Below, piece by piece: positions 7,620-15,949 of a stretch of DNA of 36,573 bases (the first letter of the stretch is position 1; every line of letters starts with the position of its first letter). Source of the stretch: Alphaproteobacteria bacterium (lineage in GTDB: Bacteria; Pseudomonadota; Alphaproteobacteria; JAJTHO01; CANGXP01); assembly GCA_947457935.1 (NCBI GenBank), contig CANGXP010000016.1:1-36573 (forward strand). The letters are read 5' to 3'. Both the position numbers and the translations under genes were made by a program. Below the pieces are notes generated by a model that did not search any database, was not told the DNA's origin, and saw nothing but the letters and a program-made list of their open reading frames with translations.

Positions 7620-8420
7620 CTACTTAACAAACTTCAAAAATTCTCCATGCAAATTAAAGTTTGTGGCGAGAACGGAACCAGTTTGCAGCACCGTGTTGCC
7701 ACCTTGGGAATCCGTCACCACGCCGCCTGCTTCTTTCACAATCAGAATCCCTGCCGCAATATCCCAAATTTTAACATCTTCTTCCCAATAGGCATCACAC
7801 CGCCCCGCTGCAACATATGCTAAATCGAGTGCAGCAGAACCCATGCGCCGAATGCCTGCAATCTGCGGATACATCGCGTCTAGCACTTTGAGAACCCGCT
7901 TAGCGTTACCGCGTTCGCCGCACGGAATACCTGTGGTGAGCAACGCTTCATTCAAATACATCCGCCCTGAAACGCGTAGGCGTTTGTCGTTCATAAACGC
8001 GCCTTCGCCTTTTTCTGCCCAGAATGTTTCTTGCTTTACGGGGTCATGGATAACACCCGCCACAATCTCACCGTTGGTTTCCACCGCGATAGAAATACAA
8101 AATTGGGGAATACCATGCAGGAAATTCGTGGTGCCGTCGATGGGGTCAACGACAAAACGGCTTTCGCTTGTTCCTTTCGTCTCGCCGCTTTCTTCGCCTA
8201 AAAAGCCGAAGGTGGGGCGGGCAAGCAGGAGTTCTTCTTTGAGAATTTTCTCGCTTCGTGTGTCGGCAACGCTCACAAAATCGGCGGGGCCTTTGCGAGA
8301 GACTTGCAAGTTTTCCAACTCGCCAAAATCGCGCAGCATAGGACGAGCTGCCTTCTCCATGGCTTTGATGATAACGGTAACGAGGGGAGAACGGCGTGAG
8401 GTGCGCGAGTGTTGAGCCAT
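7620..8420 (-). CDS. suhB: Inositol-1-monophosphatase family protein (SuhB-like)
   Basis: Predicted Mg2+-dependent phosphatase of the inositol monophosphatase superfamily, 266 aa, normal length. Metal-binding motifs are all present: GEES (75-78), DPIDGTTNF (92-100) and WDIAAG near residue 219. In alphaproteobacteria these enzymes act on inositol phosphates or related sugar phosphates, and in E. coli SuhB also takes part in rRNA antitermination; the role here is not resolved. The start lies 8 bases after the efp stop, so thiE-efp-suhB is read as one operon. A repeat-rich intergenic region follows the gene. Confidence 0.93.
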   Translation of the reverse strand: MAQHSRTSRRSPLVTVIIKAMEKAARPMLRDFGELENLQVSRKGPADFVSVADTRSEKILKEELLLARPTFGFLGEESGETKGTSESRFVVDPIDGTTNFLHGIPQFCISIAVETNGEIVAGVIHDPVKQETFWAEKGEGAFMNDKRLRVSGRMYLNEALLTTGIPCGERGNAKRVLKVLDAMYPQIAGIRRMGSAALDLAYVAAGRCDAYWEEDVKIWDIAAGILIVKEAGGVVTDSQGGNTVLQTGSVLATNFNLHGEFLKFVK

Positions 8421-8428
8421 GGTGTATC

Positions 8429-8995
8429 TTAGTCCTTTGCGCGTTCAACGTAAGTACAGTCTGCTGTGTTCACCACAACGCGGGTGCCAGAGCCAATGTG
8501 CGGCGGCACCATCACGCGCAACCCATTTTCTAGTTTTGCGGGTTTATAAGACGAGGAAGCCGTTTGCCCCTTCACCACAGGTTCTGCTTCCACAATTTCC
8601 ATAATCACCGTTTCAGGGAGGTCTACGCTAATCGGCTTGCCGTCATACATCATAGCTTTCACCTGCATGCCGTCTTGCAGGAAGGCAACGCGTTCCCCCA
8701 AAATATCAGTGGGCAGGGTGATCTGCTCAAATGTTTGCAGATGCATGAGGGTGATGTCGGTGTCATCGCTAAACAGGTATTGATAAAATTCTTCCTCTAG
8801 GTGCACCTTTTCAAGGGTTTCAGAAGAGCGGAAACGCTCATTGGTTTTTGTGCCGCCTAACAGCTCTTTCATCTCTGCTTGAATGTACGCCCCGCCTTTC
8901 CCTGGTTGGGTATGCATGGTTTTGGTGATGACCCACAATTTGTTTTTGTGTTCAACAATATTTCCAACCCGTAAGTCGTTAGCAATAATTTTCAT
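8429..8995 (-). CDS. efp: Translation elongation factor P
   Basis: EF-P enters the ribosome E site and relieves stalling at consecutive prolines. The protein is 188 aa, full length, with the KOW-like N-terminal domain, central OB domain and C-terminal OB domain ending near GSGTRVVVNTADCTYVERAKD (partial; last residues of the protein). The tip loop reads QPGKGGAY with Lys33 at the position that is β-lysylated by EpmA/EpmB in other bacteria; no modification gene is in this window. It sits between thiE (5-base gap) and suhB (8-base gap). Confidence 0.97.
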   Translation of the reverse strand: MKIIANDLRVGNIVEHKNKLWVITKTMHTQPGKGGAYIQAEMKELLGGTKTNERFRSSETLEKVHLEEEFYQYLFSDDTDITLMHLQTFEQITLPTDILGERVAFLQDGMQVKAMMYDGKPISVDLPETVIMEIVEAEPVVKGQTASSSYKPAKLENGLRVMVPPHIGSGTRVVVNTADCTYVERAKD

Positions 8996-9000
8996 CTCTG

Positions 9001-9633
9001 TTATTCCTGTATTACTGTATTATAGGCAGCAACGGCGGCAGCTGCACCATCTTTATACTGCCAAATGCCAGAAGAGACAGCCAGAAAATTTGCACCCGCT
9101 GCAATGAGTGGTGCAGCGTTGTCTATCGTAATCCCGCCAATCGCGCAAGCAGGAATGACACTCATCGCGCACCAGTTGCGTAAGGTTTCAACATCGGCGG
9201 GGGTGGCGGTCTCCTTGGTGGTGGTGGGGTAAAAACTCCCGAATGCCACATAATCCGCGCCAGCTTCTGCGGCGAGCATGGCGGTGTGGGGGGAGTTATA
9301 ACAAGAAACACCAAGGCTTTTGTCATTGCCTAACGCTTTGCGGGCGGAGGTGACGGCACCATCGTCTTTGCCGATATGCGCGCCGTCACAACCGTGTTTG
9401 GCGGCAAGAGCGGGGGTGTCATTGAGAATAAACGCGACATCGTGGGCATGGCAAATCGGCATGAGGGCTTTAATCGCCTCGATAATAGTAGGCTCAGGGG
9501 CATTTTTGAGGCGTAGTTGGAACGCGGCAACATCGCCCGCTGTGAGGGCATTTTTCAGTGTCTCTGCAAAATCCGCCAACATGAAGGTAGGCGGGGAGAT
9601 GAGATAGAGGCGGCAATCGGTGTAGAAGGACAT
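9001..9633 (-). CDS. thiE: Thiamine phosphate synthase (ThiE/TenI family)
   Basis: Predicted to join hydroxymethylpyrimidine diphosphate with thiazole phosphate to give thiamine phosphate. The 210-aa TIM barrel shows QLRLKN (usual QLREK), ILNDTPALA, GAHIGKDD (usual HLGQxD), FGSFYPTTTK and the phosphate-binding CAIGGIT. Two differences from classic ThiE are notable: Lys where the Gln of HLGQ is usual, and GSF in place of GPxF. Such divergent ThiE/TenI proteins occur next to efp in alphaproteobacteria, and their activity is less certain. It is first in the thiE-efp-suhB operon. Confidence 0.85.
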   Translation of the reverse strand: MSFYTDCRLYLISPPTFMLADFAETLKNALTAGDVAAFQLRLKNAPEPTIIEAIKALMPICHAHDVAFILNDTPALAAKHGCDGAHIGKDDGAVTSARKALGNDKSLGVSCYNSPHTAMLAAEAGADYVAFGSFYPTTTKETATPADVETLRNWCAMSVIPACAIGGITIDNAAPLIAAGANFLAVSSGIWQYKDGAAAAVAAYNTVIQE

Positions 9634-9749
9634 AACGAATTCAATAGAAACAAAAAAAGGCGGTCACCTTCTTGTGCCACCTTATCTAATTACCGTACAC
9701 TTTTTTCGAAAGTTTGTAAAGGGGCGCACCCAAAAATTGTTGATACAAG

Positions 9750-10316
9750 TTATTTAGAATGACGCGTTTCTATTTTGATTTCGTTTATTTCATCAATGCA
9801 TGGAGGAAGTCCTTTGACGCGCAAATTAAGAGTCGTTCTTTTCTTTTTAAGAAGATTAAAAGCTTCAGATGTATAGGTTTGGATTTCAATAAATTTCCCC
9901 AAGTCTATTTTGCTTTCTGGATACTTGCGTTGATATTCGTATGACATGTAAGTCCCATTGGAACTCCATACAAAACCATCTTGATTGTAAAAAACTTTGA
10001 AGACACAATTGGTATCAAACCTATTTTTAGGATATAAAACGGCAACATCCTCCCAAACAAAAATGCTTATCCACGGTTTTGTTTGTAGTTCCACGGTGGC
10101 GACATAGTCTTTCACCACACCACTCTCTTCAACGTCTTTTTCTAATTTACGACGTTTTGCTTTAACCCTTTCAATATACTGTTGCCACTTTTGCTCGTTT
10201 AGTTGTTGTTGTTTTGCTGTTATTTTTGGTTCGGAAGAAAATCCTCCAAAATAGAAAATCAAACTTAGGGATAGTAAAGATAAAATTATCAGACTGATTT
10301 TCATTGGTTTGGGCAT
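9750..10316 (-). CDS. Small membrane-anchored hypothetical protein, 188 aa
   Basis: I do not recognise the family. One N-terminal hydrophobic segment (about residues 7-25, ISLIILSLLSLSLIFYFGG) is followed by a Lys/Gln-rich, probably helical stretch (30-65) and a periplasmic domain containing two Cys (DTNCVFKVFY, GLPPCIDEI), which might form a disulphide. The ATG is 2 bases after the higA stop, so it is probably co-transcribed with the rsmE-higA genes. An in-frame ATG four codons later is an alternative start. Confidence 0.65.
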   Translation of the reverse strand: MPKPMKISLIILSLLSLSLIFYFGGFSSEPKITAKQQQLNEQKWQQYIERVKAKRRKLEKDVEESGVVKDYVATVELQTKPWISIFVWEDVAVLYPKNRFDTNCVFKVFYNQDGFVWSSNGTYMSYEYQRKYPESKIDLGKFIEIQTYTSEAFNLLKKKRTTLNLRVKGLPPCIDEINEIKIETRHSK

Positions 10317-10318
10317 TC

Positions 10319-10606
10319 TTAGTGTACCAACAGAGGCTTTACTTCCGCCTGCACCCGTGCAGTGAGCCCATTATTTGCAGCGAGTGCTTGGTCATATTGG
10401 GCTTGCAGGTTCAACCAAAATTGCGCGGATTGCCCGAAAAAATACCCCAATCGCAACGCCATCTCAAGCGAAATAGCGCAGGTGTTATTCAAAATGCGGG
10501 TCACACGATTGCGCGGCACTTGTAAAGCAGCGGCAAGTTGTGCGGCGTTAAGGTTTGCCTCTTTCAAGAATTCTTGCAGGTGGCGACTGGGGGGTACAGT
10601 AATCAT
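10319..10606 (-). CDS. higA: HigA-family antitoxin (XRE HTH), apparently orphaned
   Basis: This 95-aa protein matches the HigA/VapI antitoxin family. An XRE helix-turn-helix covers about residues 17-42 (LNAAQLAAALQVPRNRVTRI), followed by the typical LRLGYFFGQSAQFWLNLQ segment. HigA normally binds and neutralises the HigB ribosome-dependent mRNase and represses the operon. Here the upstream frame keeps only the last ~22 codons of higB (10616-10690), stopping 9 bases before this ATG. The intact antitoxin now lies directly behind rsmE and is probably expressed by read-through. Confidence 0.88.
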   Translation of the reverse strand: MITVPPSRHLQEFLKEANLNAAQLAAALQVPRNRVTRILNNTCAISLEMALRLGYFFGQSAQFWLNLQAQYDQALAANNGLTARVQAEVKPLLVH

Positions 10607-10615
10607 TTTTTTCTC

Positions 10616-10690
10616 CTAGTGGTAGTCAACAATTTCAACATCATTTGCGTTGCCATCTTCCCAAGAAAAGCAAACGCGCCATTGTCTGCA
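10616..10690 (-). pseudogene. HigB toxin remnant (C-terminal fragment)
   Basis: Reading the minus strand from 10687 gives RQWRVCFSWEDGNANDVEIV followed by DYH and a TAG stop. This is the diagnostic C-terminal block of HigB toxins (xQWRxCFxWEDG...VEIVDYH). Nothing of the N-terminal two thirds is present; upstream in the same frame is the TAA of intact rsmE (10691-10693). The toxin has therefore been cut off, with a breakpoint at or near the rsmE 3' end. The 9-base gap to higA is the normal higBA spacing. Confidence 0.88.
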
Positions 10691-11419
10691 TTACTCCCCC
10701 CGTGCCATACCAAAACACGCCAACGCCGCAATCGCTGCCGTGTCTGCGCGTAAAATGCGTTTGCCAAGGCTGCAGGGGTATACAAATGGACAACGTGCTA
10801 ATAGCGCGAATTCATCAGGGGTGAAACCCCCTTCACAGCCAATGAGAATTGCCCATTTCTCGCCTTTTGGGGATTGTTGCAGTACTTCTAAAATTGGCTT
10901 GGCAGCACCGCGTTCATCACACAGCAACAGCTTTCTATCAGGGGGGAAATCCGCTAATCGTTTGGGCAGCGTTGTAGCAGGGAGCAGGGTGGGGAGCGAC
11001 AACCTGCCTGTTTGTTCGGCGGCTTCAATCACATTCGCAAGCAGCCGCTCCTCATTCACACGGGTGACAATGGTGCGTTGGGTAAAAATCGGTTGTAGGG
11101 CGGAAACGCCCAGTTCTGTTGCCTTTTGGGCGATAAAATCAATGGGCGTGCGTTTGATGGGCGCAAACAGCAACCACACATCGGGTTCTGGCTCTGGCAC
11201 GCGGCGTTGCGCCTGTATTGTCACGGCAGCAGCCTTTTTGCCAATGCACTCCAGCGTTGCCAACCACTCCCCCTGTTCACCGTTGAAGACAGCCAGCATT
11301 GCCCCTGTTTCTAACCGTAGCACATTCCTTAAGAAATGCGCTTGGGGCAGGGGGAGGGGAATCTCAGCCCCTGCGACTAACCCGTTTTGCAGATACAAGC
11401 GTGTTGCAATCTCAGCCAT
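10691..11419 (-). CDS. rsmE: 16S rRNA m3U1498 methyltransferase RsmE
   Basis: RsmE is a SPOUT-class enzyme that methylates N3 of U1498 in 16S rRNA using S-adenosylmethionine. The 242-aa protein has the PUA-like N-terminal part and the family marks LLFAPIKRTPIDFIAQKATE, LIGCEGGFTPDE and LGKRILRADTAAIAAL, the last two forming the trefoil-knot cofactor site. It overlaps the DUF58 gene by 8 bases, showing translational coupling. The C-terminus (GMARGE) looks normal, so the loss of higB behind it did not truncate rsmE. Confidence 0.95.
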   Translation of the reverse strand: MAEIATRLYLQNGLVAGAEIPLPLPQAHFLRNVLRLETGAMLAVFNGEQGEWLATLECIGKKAAAVTIQAQRRVPEPEPDVWLLFAPIKRTPIDFIAQKATELGVSALQPIFTQRTIVTRVNEERLLANVIEAAEQTGRLSLPTLLPATTLPKRLADFPPDRKLLLCDERGAAKPILEVLQQSPKGEKWAILIGCEGGFTPDEFALLARCPFVYPCSLGKRILRADTAAIAALACFGMARGE

Positions 11420-12245
11420 GACACAACACCTTCACAAGGTTTTGCAGCAACGGCAACAGGGGTGCATCGGTGCTGTGTTGCACATAACGAAAACCATACT
11501 GCAAACATTGTTTTTCAACAGCTTCCGCGTGTTGCGTATAGCGTTGTTGATAGGCGGCTTTGAATTCTTCCGCTTTGGGGGCATGAAGACGCGATGTATC
11601 CCCTAGCCCTGTAAAGAGCACCGCGCCTTCAAACGGAAAATCGCGTTCAGCAGGATCGTGGAAATGCAGCAAAACAGCGGGGTAGCGGTCTGTTTTGCTC
11701 TGTAATAAACACTGATTAATATTGTCTAAGGAGGTGAGGCAATCGCTGATAAGCAATAAGGCGCCGTCTGTGTGGCGTTGGTGTGTCCAGCAAGAAGCGG
11801 TGGCGGGTGGCATGGCGGCAACATCAGGGTAATTTTTTGGTTTTTCGCCATTGACACCGAATAATCCGTGTCTACCCAGCACAATGCCGAGGGTATAGAG
11901 AATAACGGTTGCAACATCTGCTTTACATAATAATTTTGCCGAAGAGCAATACGTCATCGTTGGCGCGCCATCCGCCCACAAATACCATACAGGGTTTTGT
12001 TGGCGGTCAAATTCCTTGACGAGAAGGGTATCGCCCCGTGCGGAGCGTCGCCAGTCAATCGCTTTCGCGGGGTCGGCAGCGTCATATTGTCTGTATTGCC
12101 AAAAGTCATAGCCCACGCCGCGTTGCGCCGCATTTTGTTCGCCTTGTTGGCGGTGAGCTGCTGCGTTCAGCAACGGGGTCACATCACCGAGGCTGGCGGC
12201 AAGCGCATGTGCTTGGGAGAGGAGGGAAGAGTTAGACCAATCCAC
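11412..12245 (-). CDS. DUF58 domain protein
   Basis: DUF58 proteins have a von Willebrand-A-like fold and are almost always encoded next to a MoxR AAA+ ATPase, as here. The 277-aa protein shows the DUF58 signature (YDFWQYRQYDAADPAKAIDW, then RRSARGDTLLVKEFDRQ), around residues 46-83. Function is thought to be MoxR-assisted maturation or assembly of partner complexes, usually at the envelope. In many alphaproteobacteria a DUF4159 membrane protein follows, but here rsmE does. The moxR stop is 145 bases upstream, with a long hairpin between the two genes. Confidence 0.9.
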   Translation of the reverse strand: MDWSNSSLLSQAHALAASLGDVTPLLNAAAHRQQGEQNAAQRGVGYDFWQYRQYDAADPAKAIDWRRSARGDTLLVKEFDRQQNPVWYLWADGAPTMTYCSSAKLLCKADVATVILYTLGIVLGRHGLFGVNGEKPKNYPDVAAMPPATASCWTHQRHTDGALLLISDCLTSLDNINQCLLQSKTDRYPAVLLHFHDPAERDFPFEGAVLFTGLGDTSRLHAPKAEEFKAAYQQRYTQHAEAVEKQCLQYGFRYVQHSTDAPLLPLLQNLVKVLCHG

Positions 12246-12264
12246 GTAGATACCTGAAGAATTT

Positions 12265-12347
12265 CTGGATACCAGCTTTCGCTGGTAATTCGCACCGCAG
12301 GCAGTCGTTGCGAGAGTGGCGAATCACCAGCGAAAGCTGGTGTCCAG
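12265..12347. repeat. 83-bp hairpin between moxR and DUF58 genes
   Basis: The outer arms begin CTGGATACCAGC and end GCTGGTGTCCAG and pair over about 29 positions with two mismatches (left arm 12265-12293, right arm about 12319-12347). The loop is about 25 bases. It resembles other extragenic palindromes in the window in size, but the sequence differs. Lying inside the moxR-DUF58 unit, it could alter the ratio of the two products by slowing decay or attenuating transcription; that is inference. Confidence 0.85.
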
Positions 12348-12389
12348 CTATTTGACTTACAAAACGTCTCTTTAGAAATTTAAATGACA

Positions 12390-13403
12390 TCAGCTATACT
12401 GTTGGCGCAATCCTGCCCAAACGTGCTGTATTACATCGGCGGTGGTGATGCCATCCGCACGGGCTTGATAGGTTAATCCAATTCGGTGACGCAACACAGG
12501 GAGAGCAAGTGTATCAATATCATCCAGAGACGGCGCAAAACGCTCCTCCAGCAAGGCATTGGCGCGGGTGGTGAGCAGCAACGCTTGGCTGGCACGGGGG
12601 CCCGCGCCATATTTCACATATTTTTGGATGAACGGGTCGTTGTTTTGCTCAGGGCGAGTGTGCTGCACAAGGGCAATCACGGCATCGGCAACGCGTTCTG
12701 CCACGGGCATTTCACGCACTAAGTTTTGTGCTTGCTCCAATGCGGCGGGGGAAAATTTTGCAACAGGCGGTTTTTGCTGAATCCCTGTGGTTTTCAGGGC
12801 AATTTCGCGCTCAATAGCAGCGGTGGGATAGGTGAGGATAATCTCTAATAAAAAGCGGTCGAGTTGCGCTTCTGGCAAGGGATACGTCCCTTCGTGTTCA
12901 AGCGGGTTCAAAGTAGCGAGAACATGGAACGGGCGGGGCAGGGGATAGGTGGTGCCTGCTAGCGTCACCTGCTGTTCTTGCATGGCTTGCAGCAACGCAG
13001 ACTGGGTTTTCGGGCTGGCGCGGTTAATTTCATCCGCCATGAGAAGTTGCGTAAAAACCGCCCCCTTAATCAGGCGGAAAGCGCGTTTGCCCGCTGTGTC
13101 TTGCTCCACCACTTCTGCGCCCAAAATATCACTGGGCATTAAATCAGGCGTGCATTGAATGCGGTTATGCTCTAGCCCCAACACCGTGCCAAGGACAGTT
13201 ACCAAGGTGGTTTTCGCAAGCCCTGGAACGCCTTTGAGGAGGACATGCCCGCCCGCAAGAATGCCCAACAATGTTTGCGTGATGACCTCTTCTTGCCCAT
13301 AAACATGCTGCGCTATTTCATGGCGCACGGCGGTGAGTTGTTGATGGATGCCCGTAACGAGCGTGCGGGCGGCGGCGAGGTCTTGTTTTAAAGGGGATGT
13401 CAT
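12390..13403 (-). CDS. MoxR-family AAA+ ATPase
   Basis: MoxR proteins are AAA+ chaperone-like ATPases that work with DUF58/VWA partners. The 337-aa protein has Walker A GVPGLAKT (58-65), Walker B LLMADE (Asp124, Glu125), a sensor-like LATLNPLEHEGTYPLPEAQL (NP-x-E-x-G-TYPLPEAQLDRF is the MoxR hallmark) and a C-terminal lid domain. It is first in the moxR-DUF58-rsmE unit. The substrate complex is not known. Confidence 0.95.
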   Translation of the reverse strand: MTSPLKQDLAAARTLVTGIHQQLTAVRHEIAQHVYGQEEVITQTLLGILAGGHVLLKGVPGLAKTTLVTVLGTVLGLEHNRIQCTPDLMPSDILGAEVVEQDTAGKRAFRLIKGAVFTQLLMADEINRASPKTQSALLQAMQEQQVTLAGTTYPLPRPFHVLATLNPLEHEGTYPLPEAQLDRFLLEIILTYPTAAIEREIALKTTGIQQKPPVAKFSPAALEQAQNLVREMPVAERVADAVIALVQHTRPEQNNDPFIQKYVKYGAGPRASQALLLTTRANALLEERFAPSLDDIDTLALPVLRHRIGLTYQARADGITTADVIQHVWAGLRQQYS

Positions 13404-13474
13404 GCTGTTTTCATGCCATGAAATGAGGGGAGGTGTCTAGGGTTTACCTCCTTGCATCCCCATTTTTTTACATC

Positions 13475-13771
13475 CTATACAGGATTCCCAAGGAAATCCA
13501 TCTTGCCTACATCCACCCCATTGTGCCGCAAAATGCTATACGCCACGGTGGTGTGAAAATAGAGGTTGGGTAGAACAAAGCCGAATAGATACGCTTGCCC
13601 TGTAAACTGTAATTCGCGTCCGCCCACCTTGAGGGTTACAGGCTTATTTTCACTGCCATCAATTTGTGCGGGGGTAAGGGTGTTCAGAAAGTCGATAGTT
13701 TTGGTGAGGCGCATTTGTAATTCTGCAAAGGTGGTTTCCTCATCCGCAAAGCTAGGCACGTCAACGCCTGC
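13475..13771 (-). pseudogene. DUF1993 gene fragment (C-terminal half)
   Basis: From about 13771 the frame reads AGVDVPSFADEETTFAELQM and continues to YSILRHNGVDVGKMDFLGNP. This matches the C-terminal part of DUF1993 family proteins, which are usually about 170 aa. Only about 98 residues match; the N-terminal half is missing. The open frame continues upstream to a TTG at 13921, but that part is an out-of-frame reading of another gene fragment (DUF1348). An ATG at 13843 could still start a 122-aa chimeric product. Best read as a truncated gene fused to a second ruin by a deletion. Confidence 0.8.
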
Positions 13772-13772
13772 T

Positions 13773-13922
13773 ATACCCCAATTCCTGTTGCCATTTGCGA
13801 TGCAGAAACGCGGTGATGGCTTCTTGTCTTTTGAGGAACTCATCACGGTTGCACCATTCCGTATCTTCCGTATAGGCAAGAGCGACTTGTTCAGGGTTTT
13901 TACTGTTCCATAAATCTTCAAA
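13773..13922 (-). pseudogene. DUF1348 (NTF2-like) gene fragment
   Basis: In the minus-strand frame starting at 13922 the sequence reads FEDLWNSKNPEQVALAYTED, then TEWCNRDEFLKRQEAITAFL and HRKWQQELGY. This is the conserved N-terminal part of DUF1348 proteins (typically AEDAWNxRDPExVALAYTEDSxWRNRxEF...FLxRKWxxELxY), which are about 150 aa with an NTF2-like fold. The start is missing (an in-frame TAA lies at 13932-13934) and the last two thirds are replaced by the DUF1993 fragment. The left break is at the end of the autotransporter gene. Confidence 0.85.
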
Positions 13923-15846
13923 AATTGCTTGTTAGACCAATGCGCACACCATTGGTGGATGAAATTTTATCGCCATCATCAGATTGCGAGAATACAGCAC
14001 TATAGCCGGAAACCGTTAGCTGCATTGTATTCGAAATTCTGACATCTGCTCCCGCCTGAATGGTGACGGAATCTTGAAAATTACGTTCGCGCACATAGGG
14101 AACTATCGTCGTTTTTTCAGATCCTACGCCGACTTTGATGTCATCAGTGTTAAAATCATGGTTATAGGCAACATCCAAAAAGGGCAGGATCACAGCCTGT
14201 TTATCCGCGCTTTCAAAATGCACACTGACAGTACCCAGAGTTGCGTCATAGTTTGCATTATCATAAGCAAGCGCGAGAACGCCTGCCTTTTCCTGATATG
14301 CCTCAAGTTCGGTATGTTGTTGTGATGCCCCAACACGTGCATTATAGGCGATAGACTCCGTTGAACCACGGTAGTTCAGGCCAATTGTAGCACCCTTCTG
14401 CGTGCCATAGGTATCGCCTTGCGTGCTGGCGGCGGCTATTGCACCCAGCCGCGTTTTACGACTTATATCATCAAGCGAAACATAGCCCGCATCAAGGCGT
14501 GAATCAATCCACACACGATTCGTGATTGGCTTCGCCACATAGAAAGAGCCTATCACTGCGGTGCGATTGCCGCTACCCGACTGATCGGAAAATGTATTGT
14601 CTGATTGTGAAAGTTGTAGGTTGATTCCCGTTAAAACATCGTTGAATGCAATACCATCGATACCGGTCTGGAGACGCCACGTGTTGCTCGATAATTTGGT
14701 ATCAGTCAGCGTGGAGCTTGATTGCGATGCGACATCATAATCCATATCCACATAGGGACGCCAAGTTTTACTGGCAACATCAGTTTCCAGCATACGGTCA
14801 CTAACATGGAAGGTTAAACGATCATTATAGGTGCGATAATCGGCCGCTGTTTGTTCCAGTATGCTCATATATTGATCGCGTGCACGAATCTGCGCCAAAT
14901 AGAAATCCGACTGAATCGCTTGCAAGGCCGTTGTAAAGTGACCATCGGTGGTAAATACGTTACCATCATTTGCAAGTTGCTGATAGGGCAGCTTACTCCC
15001 GTCAGGGACATTGATCTGTTGATAACCATCGGTACCCGACGTAAATCCGTATTTGGACAGATTCAGGCGCACATCTTCTGCGAGCCGATTGAAGTCAATG
15101 ATATATACCCCGCGTGCTTGCAATAACGGCCACAACGCTTGCTCCGAGGCAATGGATTGGGTTCTTAAATCATCAAGTTGACTGGGAGTATAGCCGCTAT
15201 CGAGACTAAATTGTACGGGTATAAGGTCAATTTCGGCACCAAGTGCCACTATGTTACGAGCACCCAGATTTTTCATCCGATCAATCTGCGAAATATAGGC
15301 GGATGCATAATCATTGGCATCGTAACTTAGAGCATCAATAAATGCAGTCGTGATATCGTTGCGATAAATACCCACAATCACCAGATCGTTTTTATTAAAG
15401 CGACCACGGTCATTTGCAAAAAAACCGACCTGATCGGATAGCGTAAATACGTCAGGGTAAGCTAATGCTGTTGCGCCAGAAATAGCATAATTCGTACCAC
15501 CCGTTGCCGTATTGCCAATCAAACAATCAGGCGTGCTTGAACCGCAGGCAGCATCATAATCAATCAGGCGCGCTGCTGAGGCAGATGCGGCGGTCAATCC
15601 AAGCCGTTTGCTCAGAGATTCTGACCAATTATCGCCCACATTCGTTGGTCGCAGAACAAGAATGCGCGAGCCTGATCCATCCACAACCCCAAATGCGCCC
15701 ACATCAGAGGTGCTATCTCCAAAAACATAGAAGTTGGGCTTTGGTTCTGCCAATGCCGGAGATGCGGCAACGACACTTATTGCTATTACGGAACACATTA
15801 AACGGGCAAATAATAAGCATGAGGGATAACGATAGTTCTTTTGCAT
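13918..15846 (-). CDS. GDSL esterase/lipase autotransporter
   Basis: Predicted type V secreted esterase, 642 aa. A signal peptide runs to about residue 33 (ending SPALAEP). The passenger is an SGNH/GDSL hydrolase: VFGDSTSDVG with nucleophile Ser45, GGTNYAISGA with the block II glycine, GIYRND as a variant of block III GxND, and TDGHFTTA with the catalytic Asp-x-His of block V. The C-terminal ~280 residues are an autotransporter β-domain with alternating hydrophobic strands, ending in a terminal Phe (RIGLTSNF), as outer-membrane barrels do. The family includes EstA-type enzymes that stay on the cell surface. It is flanked on one side by gene fragments, which hints at insertion or rearrangement here. 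Confidence 0.92.
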   Translation of the reverse strand: MQKNYRYPSCLLFARLMCSVIAISVVAASPALAEPKPNFYVFGDSTSDVGAFGVVDGSGSRILVLRPTNVGDNWSESLSKRLGLTAASASAARLIDYDAACGSSTPDCLIGNTATGGTNYAISGATALAYPDVFTLSDQVGFFANDRGRFNKNDLVIVGIYRNDITTAFIDALSYDANDYASAYISQIDRMKNLGARNIVALGAEIDLIPVQFSLDSGYTPSQLDDLRTQSIASEQALWPLLQARGVYIIDFNRLAEDVRLNLSKYGFTSGTDGYQQINVPDGSKLPYQQLANDGNVFTTDGHFTTALQAIQSDFYLAQIRARDQYMSILEQTAADYRTYNDRLTFHVSDRMLETDVASKTWRPYVDMDYDVASQSSSTLTDTKLSSNTWRLQTGIDGIAFNDVLTGINLQLSQSDNTFSDQSGSGNRTAVIGSFYVAKPITNRVWIDSRLDAGYVSLDDISRKTRLGAIAAASTQGDTYGTQKGATIGLNYRGSTESIAYNARVGASQQHTELEAYQEKAGVLALAYDNANYDATLGTVSVHFESADKQAVILPFLDVAYNHDFNTDDIKVGVGSEKTTIVPYVRERNFQDSVTIQAGADVRISNTMQLTVSGYSAVFSQSDDGDKISSTNGVRIGLTSNF

Positions 15847-15949
15847 ATAACGACGCCTACCAGAAAAAATTTCTTGACCATCCTATCAAAGCATATTAAT
15901 TATCGATTATCAATATATTTTTTCCTCTCACAGATAAGGAAAGTTTTTT

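Noticed and set aside
10650-11606. 318-codon plus-strand frame across rsmE and DUF58
   Set aside because: It lies antisense to two well-supported genes with clear family motifs; the translation has no recognisable domain.
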